Assembly (NCBI RefSeq): GCF_044597725.1
Contig: NZ_CP139003.1
Coordinates: 3,472,001 to 3,536,000 of the forward strand
Source: Bermanella sp044597725
GTDB lineage: Bacteria; Pseudomonadota; Gammaproteobacteria; Pseudomonadales; Oceanobacteraceae
Direction of reading: 5' to 3'
Length of the DNA stretch: 64,000 nucleotides
In this document: positions 8,718-17,785 of the stretch, piece after piece
How the letters are laid out: each line of letters opens with the position of its first letter
Position numbering within the stretch: position 1 is the first letter of the stretch
Program-made: the position numbers and the translations under genes
Notes under the pieces: generated by a model
The model's database searches: none
What the model was told of the DNA's origin: nothing
The model's input: the letters and a program-made list of their open reading frames with translations, nothing else

Positions 8718-10343
8718 ATGAGCCATACCGAACAAGAGACGGCTTCCGAGGCAATGAAAAGGCACTTTGCCAGCCGCGTCTCAAATCAAGCACGGGTAAT
8801 ATTCGACCGCTGGCGCTCATTGGAAAACCGCGCGCTTAGCCAGCAAACCATCCATGAACTGATCTTGGGTGTAGAAAAGCTTATGCGTCACGCACAACGC
8901 TTCAATGCGCCACAACACGAACAGTTGGCTAAAACCCTTGTTACCCTGCTGAAGTTACTACACAGTAATAAAGGCAAAGGCACACTAGAGCAACTAAGCC
9001 AACTCAATACCCATATGCTCAAACTGGGGCAAAATGCGCTACGTCACACCGATGAAGGTAGTGCTGATAATCTTCCCAAAATACGGCCCGCGGTGCTGTT
9101 GGTAAATCCCACACTGGGCAACAAGCTTACCGAGCAACTGAGTCACTTCAGCATCAACAATATAATGGTGACCTCCGAGAGCCACTTTTATGATGTACTG
9201 GGCAAGCATGACATAGCACTTTTTATCGCCGAAGTGGATTTTCTGCAAAAAAACCACGGCATAGAGCTCATGCAAGCCCTGCACGATACCGATAATGCTT
9301 TGCTGCCCAAGATTTTCATTAGTGAATCGGGAGATGCAACTTTACAGCAACGTCTGGAAGCCAGTCGTGCTGGTGGTATACGTTTTTTAAGCCAACCCCA
9401 AGTACCACAAATTATCAGAGCAGTGGAGCGCTTCTATAACCCCCAACCAGAAGAGCCATACAAGGTATTGGTGGTAGACGATTCACGTAGCCAAGCGATT
9501 TACACGGAAAAAGCCTTAGTTGCAGCAGGTATGCAAGCAAAGGTCATTCTCGAACCCATGGAAATGCTCGATACATTAGAAAGCTTTCAGCCTGAAATTA
9601 TTGTCATGGATATGTACATGCCCGGTTGCACAGGCACCGAATTAGCAGCGGTTATTCGACAACAGCCCGAGTATTTACGCATTCCGATTATTTTCTTATC
9701 TGGAGAAGAGGACCTCGAAATCCAACTCAATGCCATGAGTCATGGTGGTGATGATTTTCTTACTAAGCCCGTCGATCCAGGACACTTAGCCACAACCATT
9801 CAAAACCGAGGCCAGCGAGCCCGTGTACTAAACAACCTAATTGTAAGAGACAGCTTAACAGGCTTGTATAATCACACCCATATACTCGACCAACTATACC
9901 AGTCTTGTCGCCTAGCCAAACAAGAACAAGCTCCACTGTGTTTTGCCATGGTCGATATCGACTTCTTCAAAAAAATCAACGACAACTATGGGCATCCTGT
10001 GGGTGACAAAGTGATAGCGGCCCTTTCTCTGTTTTTGAAACAGCGTTTACGGCGTACTGATAGTATTGGTCGCTATGGGGGTGAAGAATTTGCCGTCATC
10101 TTAAAAAATACCAACGGCCGTGATGCTCTCCATGTAATGAATGAGATTCGCCAAGTGTTTAGCCAATTAGTTCACAGCACAGGTGATACCGAATTTACCG
10201 TAAGCTTTAGCTGTGGTGTATGTGAATTTAATGGCGAAAACGCAGATTTTATTATTGAGTATGCCGACCAAGCCCTTTATGAGGCAAAAAGGCAGGGTCG
10301 CAACAATGTACAGTTGTTTGTTGAAGATGATAACGCCGAATAA
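8718..10343 (+). CDS. gcbA: REC-REC-GGDEF diguanylate cyclase, GcbA-like
   Basis: 541 residues. An N-terminal helical region (about 10-115) looks like a degenerate Hpt domain; a first receiver (about 125-235) lacks the acidic pocket; a second receiver (about 248-365) has VVDDS, the phosphoacceptor Asp in IVMDMYMPG and the Lys in LTKP. A GGDEF domain (about 375-535) has an intact GGEEF site and an RRTD I-site five residues upstream, so it should make c-di-GMP with product inhibition. Size, architecture and position just before aroQ match GcbA of Pseudomonas, which promotes surface attachment. It lies divergent from lapG. Confidence 0.88.
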   Translation: MSHTEQETASEAMKRHFASRVSNQARVIFDRWRSLENRALSQQTIHELILGVEKLMRHAQRFNAPQHEQLAKTLVTLLKLLHSNKGKGTLEQLSQLNTHMLKLGQNALRHTDEGSADNLPKIRPAVLLVNPTLGNKLTEQLSHFSINNIMVTSESHFYDVLGKHDIALFIAEVDFLQKNHGIELMQALHDTDNALLPKIFISESGDATLQQRLEASRAGGIRFLSQPQVPQIIRAVERFYNPQPEEPYKVLVVDDSRSQAIYTEKALVAAGMQAKVILEPMEMLDTLESFQPEIIVMDMYMPGCTGTELAAVIRQQPEYLRIPIIFLSGEEDLEIQLNAMSHGGDDFLTKPVDPGHLATTIQNRGQRARVLNNLIVRDSLTGLYNHTHILDQLYQSCRLAKQEQAPLCFAMVDIDFFKKINDNYGHPVGDKVIAALSLFLKQRLRRTDSIGRYGGEEFAVILKNTNGRDALHVMNEIRQVFSQLVHSTGDTEFTVSFSCGVCEFNGENADFIIEYADQALYEAKRQGRNNVQLFVEDDNAE

Positions 10344-10428
10344 ATCATTAGCATTTATAACCGTGCTTTACAGAGGATGAGGCATTGGGCAAACTAATAT
10401 CATTATTCTTCGGCAAAAATGTAATCCT

Positions 10429-10893
10429 ATGGCTTCCATCCTTATATTAAATGGCCCCAACTTAAATTTACTCGGCACACGAGAGCCTCATATATATGGT
10501 GCGGATACCCTTGACGACATAGGACAACGCCTTATCCAGCAGGGGCAACAGGCGAGTCACCATGTACTGCTATTTCAAAGTAACGCCGAATACGAACTTA
10601 TCGAGCGCATCCACGAAGCCCGCTCGGAAGGCATAGACTTCATTATTATTAATCCGGCAGCATTCACCCATACCAGTATTGCGCTGCGCGATGCCTTACT
10701 CGGGGTCAATATCCCATTTATCGAATTACATATATCCAACGTTCATGCCCGTGAAGCGTTTCGTGAGCATAGCTATTTCAGCGACGTAGCCATAGGCGTT
10801 ATTTGTGGTCTAGGGGTACAGGGTTATGAACTGGCATTGCAAGCAGCAATTCATCAGCTCAATATAAACGCGGCTGGATTGTCCAAAGCTTAA
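10429..10893 (+). CDS. aroQ: 3-dehydroquinate dehydratase type II
   Basis: 154 residues, the normal length. ILNGPNLNLLGTREP carries the conserved active-site loop and Tyr23 (HIYG); FQSNAEYELIERIH, INPAAFTHTSIALRDAL and ELHISNVHAREAFREHS are the substrate-binding segments. It dehydrates 3-dehydroquinate in the shikimate pathway as a dodecamer. In most gammaproteobacteria aroQ is followed by accB and accC; here the next gene is prmA, 38 bases downstream. Confidence 0.96.
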   Translation: MASILILNGPNLNLLGTREPHIYGADTLDDIGQRLIQQGQQASHHVLLFQSNAEYELIERIHEARSEGIDFIIINPAAFTHTSIALRDALLGVNIPFIELHISNVHAREAFREHSYFSDVAIGVICGLGVQGYELALQAAIHQLNINAAGLSKA

Positions 10894-10931
10894 TCGCTAT
10901 AGTAGCGCCCTTTTAAGGTTTAGTAGCTAAC

Positions 10932-11825
10932 ATGCCCTGGATTCAAGCCATTGTTGATATTCGCGCCGAACAGAGTCAAGAAATTGAGGACTTATTATTA
11001 GCCATCGGTGCCGATGCCATCACTTTAAAAGATGGTGCTAATCAACCGATTTACGAGCCACCTTTGGGCACAACTCCGCTCTGGGACCAACTTAAGCTAG
11101 TGGCCTTATTCGATGCTGAAAAACCCTTAGCAGCACAAATGCAGCAACTAAAAGCACTATTCGAACAAGAAACAGAACAAACCTTCCCTGCCTATAAACT
11201 AGAACTTGTGGAAGATAAAGACTGGGTTCGAGAATGGATGGATACGTTTAAACCCATGCCATTTGGCCAACGCTTATGGATTTGCCCTAGCTGGCTGGAA
11301 CCGGAAGACAGCAACGCGGTCAACCTTAAACTCGACCCTGGATTAGCATTCGGTACTGGCACCCATGCAACAACCGCTTTATGTCTCAAATGGCTAGACC
11401 AGCAAGATTTAAATGATAAGACGATTGTGGATTTTGGTTGCGGTAGCGGTATTTTAGGCATTGCCGCCATGTTATTGGGTGGTCGCCACTTAATAGGAAT
11501 TGATATCGACCCGCAAGCCCTGCTCGCCAGTCACGAAAACAGCGAACGAAACGGTCTTAACAAAGAAAGCTACGCTTTCTATCTGCCTGAAAATGCTCCG
11601 CAAACGCAAGCAGACATGGTGTTGGCTAATATATTGGCCGGTCCGCTGGTAGAACTGAAAAGCAGTATTTTAAGCTACCTTAAGCCAAGTGGCCTGTTGG
11701 TGCTCTCGGGCATTTTACAGTCGCAAGCCAATGAAGTTGCCGATGCATATGCACAAGACTGCGAAATATTAAGTATTGATGACGAAGATGGCTGGGTTCG
11801 GATTTGTGCACAAAAACACGATTAA
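10932..11825 (+). CDS. prmA: Ribosomal protein L11 methyltransferase
   Basis: 297 residues. The N-terminal substrate-recognition domain (about 1-75) and the linker DKDWVREWMDTFKPMPFG precede a Rossmann methyltransferase with the SAM-binding motif VDFGCGSGILGIAA and the catalytic loop NILAGPL. GLAFGTGTHATTALCL is a PrmA signature. It trimethylates L11 at several amines. It sits directly after aroQ and upstream of the DUF3426 gene. Confidence 0.96.
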   Translation: MPWIQAIVDIRAEQSQEIEDLLLAIGADAITLKDGANQPIYEPPLGTTPLWDQLKLVALFDAEKPLAAQMQQLKALFEQETEQTFPAYKLELVEDKDWVREWMDTFKPMPFGQRLWICPSWLEPEDSNAVNLKLDPGLAFGTGTHATTALCLKWLDQQDLNDKTIVDFGCGSGILGIAAMLLGGRHLIGIDIDPQALLASHENSERNGLNKESYAFYLPENAPQTQADMVLANILAGPLVELKSSILSYLKPSGLLVLSGILQSQANEVADAYAQDCEILSIDDEDGWVRICAQKHD

Positions 11826-11874
11826 TCGCATTTAGCGCTTTAAATCACCCACACAAAAAATAATAATAGCGCCC

Positions 11875-12960
11875 ATGACGGTAACAGCCCATATAACCAA
11901 GTGTCCCAAGTGTGACACCACATTCAGAGTCACCGATGCCCAGCTTAATGTAGCGAAAGGCGCGGTGCGCTGTGGTGCCTGCTTGCAAGTATTCAGAGCC
12001 AGCGACTACTTCCAAGAGGATAAACCGGCTGAAATCACCGAGCCGCAAGATGATCGCACCCAAGACATGTTCGACGACGAAGATGCGCTATTTAATGATG
12101 ACCCTTCCCAAGATCTTGCCGATGACGATGATGATTTACTCATCCAAGACGATGATGAACCCAGCATTGAACTGAGCGATGACTTCTTATCTCTTAATCC
12201 AGAAGAGGTCGAGGATCCATTCTTTTCTGATAGTGACAAACTTAAAGAAACTGTAAAAGAAACAGACGATAGTGGCGATGAATCGTGGGCTCAGGCATTG
12301 CTGGATGATAACGATTTTGACGAGCAGCCAAGCCACCCGCACAAAATCGTTAAGAGCAAGCCATTGCAGGCTGGGTTTGACCCAACCAGCATATCAACGC
12401 CACCACAAGGTGAGAAACAAAAGCAGTTTGCCTACATTAATGACGACCCACTGGATTTAACCCTACCCCAAAAAGCCAGCAAAGCTAAGCTAGTTGGGCT
12501 TATGTCGGGCTGCATATTATTGGTCGTTGCACTCATACTGCAGGCACTTGTTTTTAACTTTGATTCTTGGGCCCGACAAGATAGCTACCGGCCATTATAT
12601 TCACTCGCCTGCGAGCAAATAGGCTGTTCATTGCCATCGAGCTACGATATTAGCAAAATTAAAACCACCACCAGCCCGCAAGTCAGCAGCCATAGCGATT
12701 ACGAAAATGCACTCATGGTGGATATTTTGTTTGTTAACAAAGCCGATTATCCACAAGCATTTCCTAAAATAGACCTTAGCTTTACCAACCAGACGGGTAA
12801 AGTGATTGCACATCGACTGTTCATGCCAAGTGAATATTTAGCCGGAGAAGCCGCAGGATTAAACCTCATGCCTGTTGATACCCCAATCCACATTGGGTTG
12901 GAAATCCAAGACCCTGGTGCCACGGCAAATAGCTACCGTGTTCGCTTTGTCGCGCCTTAA
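11875..12960 (+). CDS. Zinc-ribbon and DUF3426 membrane protein
   Basis: 361 residues. An N-terminal MJ0042-type zinc ribbon with two CxxC pairs (CPKC at about 9-12, CGAC at about 33-36) is followed by a very acidic, probably disordered stretch (about 45-145), one membrane span (about 203-225, LVGLMSGCILLVVALILQAL) and a C-terminal DUF3426 domain with an SLACEQIGCSLP segment, probably periplasmic. The family is standard between prmA and dusB in Pseudomonas relatives. Its role is not established. Confidence 0.88.
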   Translation: MTVTAHITKCPKCDTTFRVTDAQLNVAKGAVRCGACLQVFRASDYFQEDKPAEITEPQDDRTQDMFDDEDALFNDDPSQDLADDDDDLLIQDDDEPSIELSDDFLSLNPEEVEDPFFSDSDKLKETVKETDDSGDESWAQALLDDNDFDEQPSHPHKIVKSKPLQAGFDPTSISTPPQGEKQKQFAYINDDPLDLTLPQKASKAKLVGLMSGCILLVVALILQALVFNFDSWARQDSYRPLYSLACEQIGCSLPSSYDISKIKTTTSPQVSSHSDYENALMVDILFVNKADYPQAFPKIDLSFTNQTGKVIAHRLFMPSEYLAGEAAGLNLMPVDTPIHIGLEIQDPGATANSYRVRFVAP

Positions 12961-12999
12961 TCCAGCAAATTTATCTTAAAAAACTGTCACTACGGCCAG

Positions 13000-13028
13000 A
13001 AAAGCGCTTGACTTTATCGAGCGCTTTT
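13000..13028 (+). terminator. Terminator after the DUF3426 gene
   Basis: AAAAGCGCT (13000-13008) pairs perfectly with AGCGCTTTT (13020-13028) across an 11-base loop, ending in four T. It separates the aroQ-prmA-DUF3426 unit from the dusB-fis operon. Confidence 0.65.
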
Positions 13029-13150
13029 ATTGTGGAAAAAATAATCAATAAATTGCTTAATTCATGCCCTGTCAAGCCTTTCGCCAAGGGTACTTTGCGA
13101 GTATCATAGCCGCCTCTTAAAGCGAGCAAAAAACAACCAACTTGTCACCT

Positions 13151-14137
13151 ATGTTCCAAATCGGTCAATACTCAATACAACATCCCGTGGTGCTTGCCCC
13201 CATGGCTGGTGTGACTGATCGCCCCTTTCGTCAGCTTTGCCGACGACTCGGTGCGGGCTTGGTGGTGAGTGAAATGGTGACCAGTGATGTCAAGCTATGG
13301 AATAGCCGCAAGTCGCAAACACGCTTAGATCATACCGGTGAAGCCGAACCTATATCGGTGCAAATTGCTGGAGGCGATCCAGAAATGATGGCTCAAGCCG
13401 CAAGTATGGCGGTGCAGCATGGCGCGCAAATCGTCGACATCAACATGGGTTGTCCGGCAAAAAAGGTATGTAACAAAGCCGCCGGTAGCGCGCTTATGAA
13501 AGACGAAGTGCTGGTAAAAGATATTTTGCAAGCAGTAGTGGAAAGCGTTGATGTTCCCGTGACATTAAAAATGCGGACAGGCTGGGCACCCGAGCATAAA
13601 AACGCTCCGGTAATTGCCACATTGGCAGAAAGCTTGGGCATCGCCGGACTTGCCATTCATGGTCGTACACGAGCATGTGGCTATAAGGGCGAAGTCGAGT
13701 ACGACACCATTAAGCAAATCAAGCAAATGGTATCGATTCCGGTTTTAGCTAACGGCGATATTATCACTCCACAGCAAGCTAAAGCTGTGCTTGATTACAC
13801 AGCGGCAGATGGCGTTATGCTGGGGCGAGCAGCTCAAGGTCGCCCTTGGATATTTAGAGAGATAAACCATTTTTTGACCACCGGAGAGGCCCTCGCGGCC
13901 CCCGAAGCAAGTGAAGTAAAGGACATTTTATTGCAGCACTTAGACGCACTTTATGACTTTTACGGCACTTACATGGGTGTGCGGATCGCGCGCAAACACG
14001 TTGGTTGGTATCTTCAGGCTCACGATCACAACCGAGACGTGCGCCGCCAATTTAATCAATTGGTATCGCCTGAAGAGCAAGTACAATTAATACACACTTT
14101 TTTTAATCAACACCTGGGGAAGGAACAAGCGGCATGA
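13151..14137 (+). CDS. dusB: tRNA-dihydrouridine synthase B
   Basis: 328 residues, FMN-dependent TIM barrel. APMAGVTDRPFRQLC is the FMN-binding start of the barrel; INMGCPAKKVCNKAAGSAL includes the catalytic Cys101, and GDIITPQQA and LGRAAQGRPW line the phosphate site. It reduces U17 in tRNA. The start at the ATG 13151 is preferred over an in-frame TTG at 13142 because the homologous proteins begin MFxIG; neither has a strong ribosome binding site. Its last codons overlap the fis start by four bases (ATGA), the classical dusB-fis operon. Confidence 0.96.
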   Translation: MFQIGQYSIQHPVVLAPMAGVTDRPFRQLCRRLGAGLVVSEMVTSDVKLWNSRKSQTRLDHTGEAEPISVQIAGGDPEMMAQAASMAVQHGAQIVDINMGCPAKKVCNKAAGSALMKDEVLVKDILQAVVESVDVPVTLKMRTGWAPEHKNAPVIATLAESLGIAGLAIHGRTRACGYKGEVEYDTIKQIKQMVSIPVLANGDIITPQQAKAVLDYTAADGVMLGRAAQGRPWIFREINHFLTTGEALAAPEASEVKDILLQHLDALYDFYGTYMGVRIARKHVGWYLQAHDHNRDVRRQFNQLVSPEEQVQLIHTFFNQHLGKEQAA

Positions 14138-14454
14138 GTACCCATGAAGCACCTGAAGTAAACAATCCAATGGATCAGACAAGCAACCCTTCTCAAGCAA
14201 GCGGCTCATTTTTGCCTGCTGAGAATACACAAACATTGCGCGATAGCGTTGAGCAAGCATTAGAAAGCTATTTTGCCCAGCTTGACGGACAGCCAGTGAC
14301 AGATGTCTACGAAATGGTATTGTCTGAAGTCGAAGCACCCTTACTAGAGGTGGTTATGCGCTATACCCGAGACAACCAAACCAAAGCATCCGTGCTACTG
14401 GGTCTCAACCGCGGAACCTTGCGTAAGAAGCTAAAACAGTACGGCATGCTATAA
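14134..14454 (+). CDS. fis: DNA-binding protein Fis
   Basis: 106 residues. The C-terminal part, LLEVVMRYTRDNQTKASVLLGLNRGTLRKKLKQYGML, is the near-invariant Fis helix-turn-helix; the N-terminal 30 residues are a variable, Ser/Gln-rich extension. A nucleoid protein that bends DNA and activates rRNA and tRNA promoters during growth upshift. Translationally coupled to dusB by an ATGA overlap. Confidence 0.97.
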   Translation: MSTHEAPEVNNPMDQTSNPSQASGSFLPAENTQTLRDSVEQALESYFAQLDGQPVTDVYEMVLSEVEAPLLEVVMRYTRDNQTKASVLLGLNRGTLRKKLKQYGML

Positions 14455-14478
14455 GCCTAAGCATCAATAATTTCCATG

Positions 14479-14507
14479 GACGCTGCATTTGCAGCGTCTT
14501 TGCTTTT
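14479..14507 (+). terminator. Terminator of dusB-fis
   Basis: GACGCTGCA (14479-14487) pairs with TGCAGCGTC (14490-14498) over a 2-base gap (effective loop slightly larger), followed by the T-rich TTTGCTTTT. Confidence 0.8.
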
Positions 14508-14537
14508 AACTCACTAAAACTGACTATCTAATCAACT

Positions 14538-16139
14538 ATGGCAAGTGCATCTGCAATTACTCCAGTCCGTCGTGCTCTGATCAGTGTTTCTGATAAAACC
14601 GGCATTGTTGAATTCGCGCAAGCGTTGGCAGCAAAAGACATCGAAATCCTATCCACAGGAGGCACCTTCAAGCTACTTACCGAAAACGGTATTAACGCCA
14701 TTGAAGTAAGTGACTACACCGGCTTTCCAGAAATGATGGATGGGCGAGTAAAAACCCTGCACCCTAAGATTCACGGTGGTGTTTTGGGTCGCCGCGGTCA
14801 AGACGATGACGTCATGCAAAGCCATGGTATTAATCCAATAGACCTAGTTGTGGTAAACCTTTACCCATTTGAAGCCACCACAGCCAACCCTGATTGCAGC
14901 CTTGAAGACGCCATAGAAAACATCGATATTGGTGGTCCAACAATGGTTCGCAGTGCTGCCAAAAACAACGCCCATGTGGGCATTGTGGTGAATGCCAGCG
15001 ATTACCAAGCAGTTCTTAATGATATCGATACAAGCAAAGGCTTAACTGCCAAATTGCGTTTCGATCTAGCACTTAAAGCATTTGAACACACCGCTGCTTA
15101 CGATGGCATGATTGCAAATTATCTGGGTCGTATTAACCAAACTGCAGATACCCTTAGTACAACTGAGATGAGTGCATTTCCACGCACATTCAATACTCAG
15201 TTTATTAAAGCGCAAGACATGCGTTACGGTGAAAACCCCCATCAAAACGCAGCATTCTACACAGAAGCCAAACCCGCCGAAGCCTGTATTGCCACCGCCA
15301 AACAAATTCAAGGTAAAGAGCTATCGTTTAACAATGTAGCCGATACCGACGCGGCTCTTGAGTGCGTAAAATCATTTACCAAACCTGCCTGTGTTATCGT
15401 TAAGCACGCTAACCCATGTGGTGTTGCGGTGAGTGAAAACGGCATTAAAGAAGCCTATGACCTCGCCTTTGCTACCGATACCGAATCTGCGTTTGGTGGC
15501 ATCATTGCATTTAACCGCGAGCTAGATGGCGATACCGCAGCGGCCATTGTCGAGCGTCAATTTGTCGAAGTTATTATTGCACCAAGCGTATCCGCTGATG
15601 CCCGATTAGCCGTTGCCAGCAAGAAAAACGTACGCTTATTAGAAACCGGTGAATGGTCTGTTGAGCGCGTTAATGGTTTAGACTATAAGCGCGTTAACGG
15701 CGGCTTATTAGTTCAAGAACGCGATAACGGCATGATTACCGAATCAGACCTTAAAGTTGTCACTCAACGTCAGCCGTCTGAAAAAGAAATGCACGACCTT
15801 ATTTTTGCGTGGAAAGTGGCTAAGTTCGTAAAATCTAACGCCATTGTATATGCAAAAAATCGTCAAACCGTTGGTGTAGGCGCAGGACAGATGAGCCGTG
15901 TAAACTCAGCACGTATTGCCGCCATTAAAGCTGAACATGCAGGGTTAGAAGTGAAAGGATCGGTTATGGCATCCGATGCTTTCTTCCCATTCAGAGACGG
16001 CATTGATAACGCAGCTAAAGCGGGTATTGCAGCTGTGATTCAACCGGGTGGTTCGATTCGTGATGAAGAAGTAATTGCCGCTGCTGATGATGCTGGTATG
16101 GCGATGGTGTTTACGGGGATGCGTCACTTCCGCCATTAA
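14538..16139 (+). CDS. purH: Bifunctional AICAR transformylase / IMP cyclohydrolase
   Basis: 533 residues, full length. The N-terminal MGS-like IMP cyclohydrolase domain (about 8-200) has ISVSDKTGIVEFA and LSTGGTFKLL; the C-terminal AICAR transformylase domain (about 210-533) has MRYGENPHQ, the catalytic VKHANPCG (Lys and His) and ATDTESAFGGIIAFN. It performs the last two steps of IMP synthesis. purD follows 289 bases downstream, separated by a structured leader. Confidence 0.97.
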   Translation: MASASAITPVRRALISVSDKTGIVEFAQALAAKDIEILSTGGTFKLLTENGINAIEVSDYTGFPEMMDGRVKTLHPKIHGGVLGRRGQDDDVMQSHGINPIDLVVVNLYPFEATTANPDCSLEDAIENIDIGGPTMVRSAAKNNAHVGIVVNASDYQAVLNDIDTSKGLTAKLRFDLALKAFEHTAAYDGMIANYLGRINQTADTLSTTEMSAFPRTFNTQFIKAQDMRYGENPHQNAAFYTEAKPAEACIATAKQIQGKELSFNNVADTDAALECVKSFTKPACVIVKHANPCGVAVSENGIKEAYDLAFATDTESAFGGIIAFNRELDGDTAAAIVERQFVEVIIAPSVSADARLAVASKKNVRLLETGEWSVERVNGLDYKRVNGGLLVQERDNGMITESDLKVVTQRQPSEKEMHDLIFAWKVAKFVKSNAIVYAKNRQTVGVGAGQMSRVNSARIAAIKAEHAGLEVKGSVMASDAFFPFRDGIDNAAKAGIAAVIQPGGSIRDEEVIAAADDAGMAMVFTGMRHFRH

Positions 16140-16146
16140 TAAAATG

Positions 16147-16167
16147 AGGGAGGTTCTTTTCCTCCCT
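16147..16167 (+). terminator. Hairpin after purH
   Basis: AGGGAGG (16147-16153) pairs with CCTCCCT (16161-16167) around a TTCTTTT loop, 7 bases after the purH stop. The following sequence (GACTTTG) has no solid T run, so termination may be partial. Confidence 0.45.
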
Positions 16168-16233
16168 GACTTTGTTGTAGAACCTTTCGCCCATGCTCAT
16201 GTAGGTTCCACGGCTTAGTATTTTTTGTAGGTC

Positions 16234-16255
16234 AATCGTTAATAAATTAACGATT
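16234..16255. promoter_or_regulatory. 22-bp palindrome upstream of purD
   Basis: AATCGTTAAT (16234-16243) and ATTAACGATT (16246-16255) are exact reverse complements with a 2-base centre. The shape is that of a dimeric repressor operator. It does not match the enteric PurR box. It lies about 170 bases before the purD start. Confidence 0.4.
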
Positions 16256-16324
16256 AGAAAAACTTGAACAACGTATTTTTGACCTTGAATAAAAAGGACG
16301 AAAGCTAAGTGTTTCTGACAAGGC

Positions 16325-16383
16325 AAAACTTTTTGAAAAAGCGGAGTTTAGCTCGCCTAAATGAGCATTTTGATAAAAGTTTT
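16325..16383 (+). ncRNA. Long imperfect hairpin in the purD leader
   Basis: AAAACTTTT (16325-16333) pairs with AAAAGTTTT (16375-16383); a middle helix of AAAA-x-GC with GC-x-TTTT continues inward; TTTAG (16347-16351) with CTAAA (16357-16361) closes a five-base CTCGC loop. The result is one extended stem of about 59 bases ending 45 bases before the purD ATG. I infer a structured 5' leader element; no known riboswitch class is recognised. Confidence 0.35.
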
Positions 16384-16428
16384 AACACAGTCAGGGACGC
16401 TTAGATAATGTCCGAGAGGAACTCTAGA

Positions 16429-17730
16429 ATGAATGTATTGGTGATAGGCAACGGCGGCCGCGAACACGCCCTGGCCTGGAAAGCCGCACAAAACCCAAAC
16501 GTAAACACAGTTTACGTTGCACCCGGCAACGCTGGCACGGCCATTGAACCCAAGTTAAAAAATGTCGATATTGGTGTACTTGAGTTTGAACTGTTGGCTA
16601 ATTTTGCCAAAGAAAATAATTGTGAGTTAACCATTGTGGGCCCGGAAGCACCGTTGGTTGAAGGTGTTGTTGATTTCTTTCAGGCACAAGGTCTAAAAGC
16701 ATTTGGTCCAAGTAAAGGTGCCGCTCAGCTTGAAGGTTCAAAGGCATTTACCAAAGATTTTTTAGCGCGTCATAATATTCCTACAGCTGCCTATGAAAAC
16801 TTCACCGAGGTTGAGCCTGCGCTTGAGTATTTGCGTAAAATGGGCGCACCGATTGTGGTTAAAGCCGACGGTTTAGCTGCAGGTAAAGGCGTTATTGTTG
16901 CCGAGACTCTTAGCCAAGCAGAAGAAGCTGTTAAAGATATGCTATCGGGTAATGCTTTTGGTGATGCTGGTTGTCGTGTTGTTATCGAAGAATTTTTACA
17001 AGGTGAAGAAGCCAGCTTTATTGTAATGGTTGATGGCAACAATATTGTACCTATGGCCACAAGCCAAGACCATAAACGTGTAGGTGATGGTGATACAGGA
17101 CCCAATACTGGCGGCATGGGAGCATATTCTCCAGCGCCAGTTGTGACAAAAGATGTCCATGATCGCATTATGCAAGAAGTCATTATTCCCACAGTTGAGG
17201 GAATGAAAACAGAAGGTAACGACTACACCGGGTTCTTATATGCAGGGTTGATGATTGATGAGTCTGGTGAAGCGAAGGTTATAGAATATAACTGTCGTTT
17301 TGGTGACCCAGAAACACAACCCATCATGATGCGTATGCAGTCTGACCTTGTGGAGCTATGCCTTGCGGCATTTGAAGAAAATGGCTTGGCCGGAAAAAGC
17401 GCAGACTGGGATGAACGTGCGGCCATTGGTATTGTATTAGCTGCCGGAGGTTATCCAGCAAGCTATAACAAAGGCGATGTTATTCAAGGTTTACCAAAAA
17501 CTGAAACCGCTGGCGAAAAGGTCTTCCATGCCGGAACCCTACTTAATGCCCAGCAACAAGTTACCACAAATGGTGGTCGTGTTTTATGTGCCACTGCTTT
17601 AGGTAATACTGTTAGTGAAGCTCAGCAACAAGCCTATAAGTTGGCCCAGTCCATCTCATGGGATGGTTGCTTCTATCGCAGTGATATTGGCTACCGCGCC
17701 ATTGCTCGAGAACAAGGCAAGCAAGCCTAA
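16429..17730 (+). CDS. purD: Phosphoribosylamine-glycine ligase
   Basis: 433 residues. N domain MNVLVIGNGGREHALAWKA, ATP-grasp core with GLAAGKGVIVA, EASFIVMVDG and MGAYSPAPV, and the metal-binding RFGDPETQPIM. It makes glycinamide ribonucleotide in purine synthesis. The ATG at 16429 is chosen because GAGAGGA lies 7-13 bases upstream and because GARS begins exactly at MNVLVIG; an ATG at 16408 is in frame but precedes this ribosome binding site. Confidence 0.96.
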   Translation: MNVLVIGNGGREHALAWKAAQNPNVNTVYVAPGNAGTAIEPKLKNVDIGVLEFELLANFAKENNCELTIVGPEAPLVEGVVDFFQAQGLKAFGPSKGAAQLEGSKAFTKDFLARHNIPTAAYENFTEVEPALEYLRKMGAPIVVKADGLAAGKGVIVAETLSQAEEAVKDMLSGNAFGDAGCRVVIEEFLQGEEASFIVMVDGNNIVPMATSQDHKRVGDGDTGPNTGGMGAYSPAPVVTKDVHDRIMQEVIIPTVEGMKTEGNDYTGFLYAGLMIDESGEAKVIEYNCRFGDPETQPIMMRMQSDLVELCLAAFEENGLAGKSADWDERAAIGIVLAAGGYPASYNKGDVIQGLPKTETAGEKVFHAGTLLNAQQQVTTNGGRVLCATALGNTVSEAQQQAYKLAQSISWDGCFYRSDIGYRAIAREQGKQA

Positions 17731-17737
17731 ATACTAA

Positions 17738-17773
17738 GCCACTCACGCACTAGGCTGTGAGTGGCGCTTTTTT
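17738..17773 (+). terminator. Terminator of purD
   Basis: GCCACTCAC (17738-17746) pairs with GTGAGTGGC (17757-17765), followed by GCTTTTTTA. A strong Rho-independent signal between purD and the kinase gene. Confidence 0.88.
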
Positions 17774-17785
17774 ATAGGTGCATCC

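Noticed and set aside
16111..16326. 71-residue minus-strand frame between purH and purD
   Set aside because: It runs through the hairpin and palindrome region and overlaps purH; no homology recognised.
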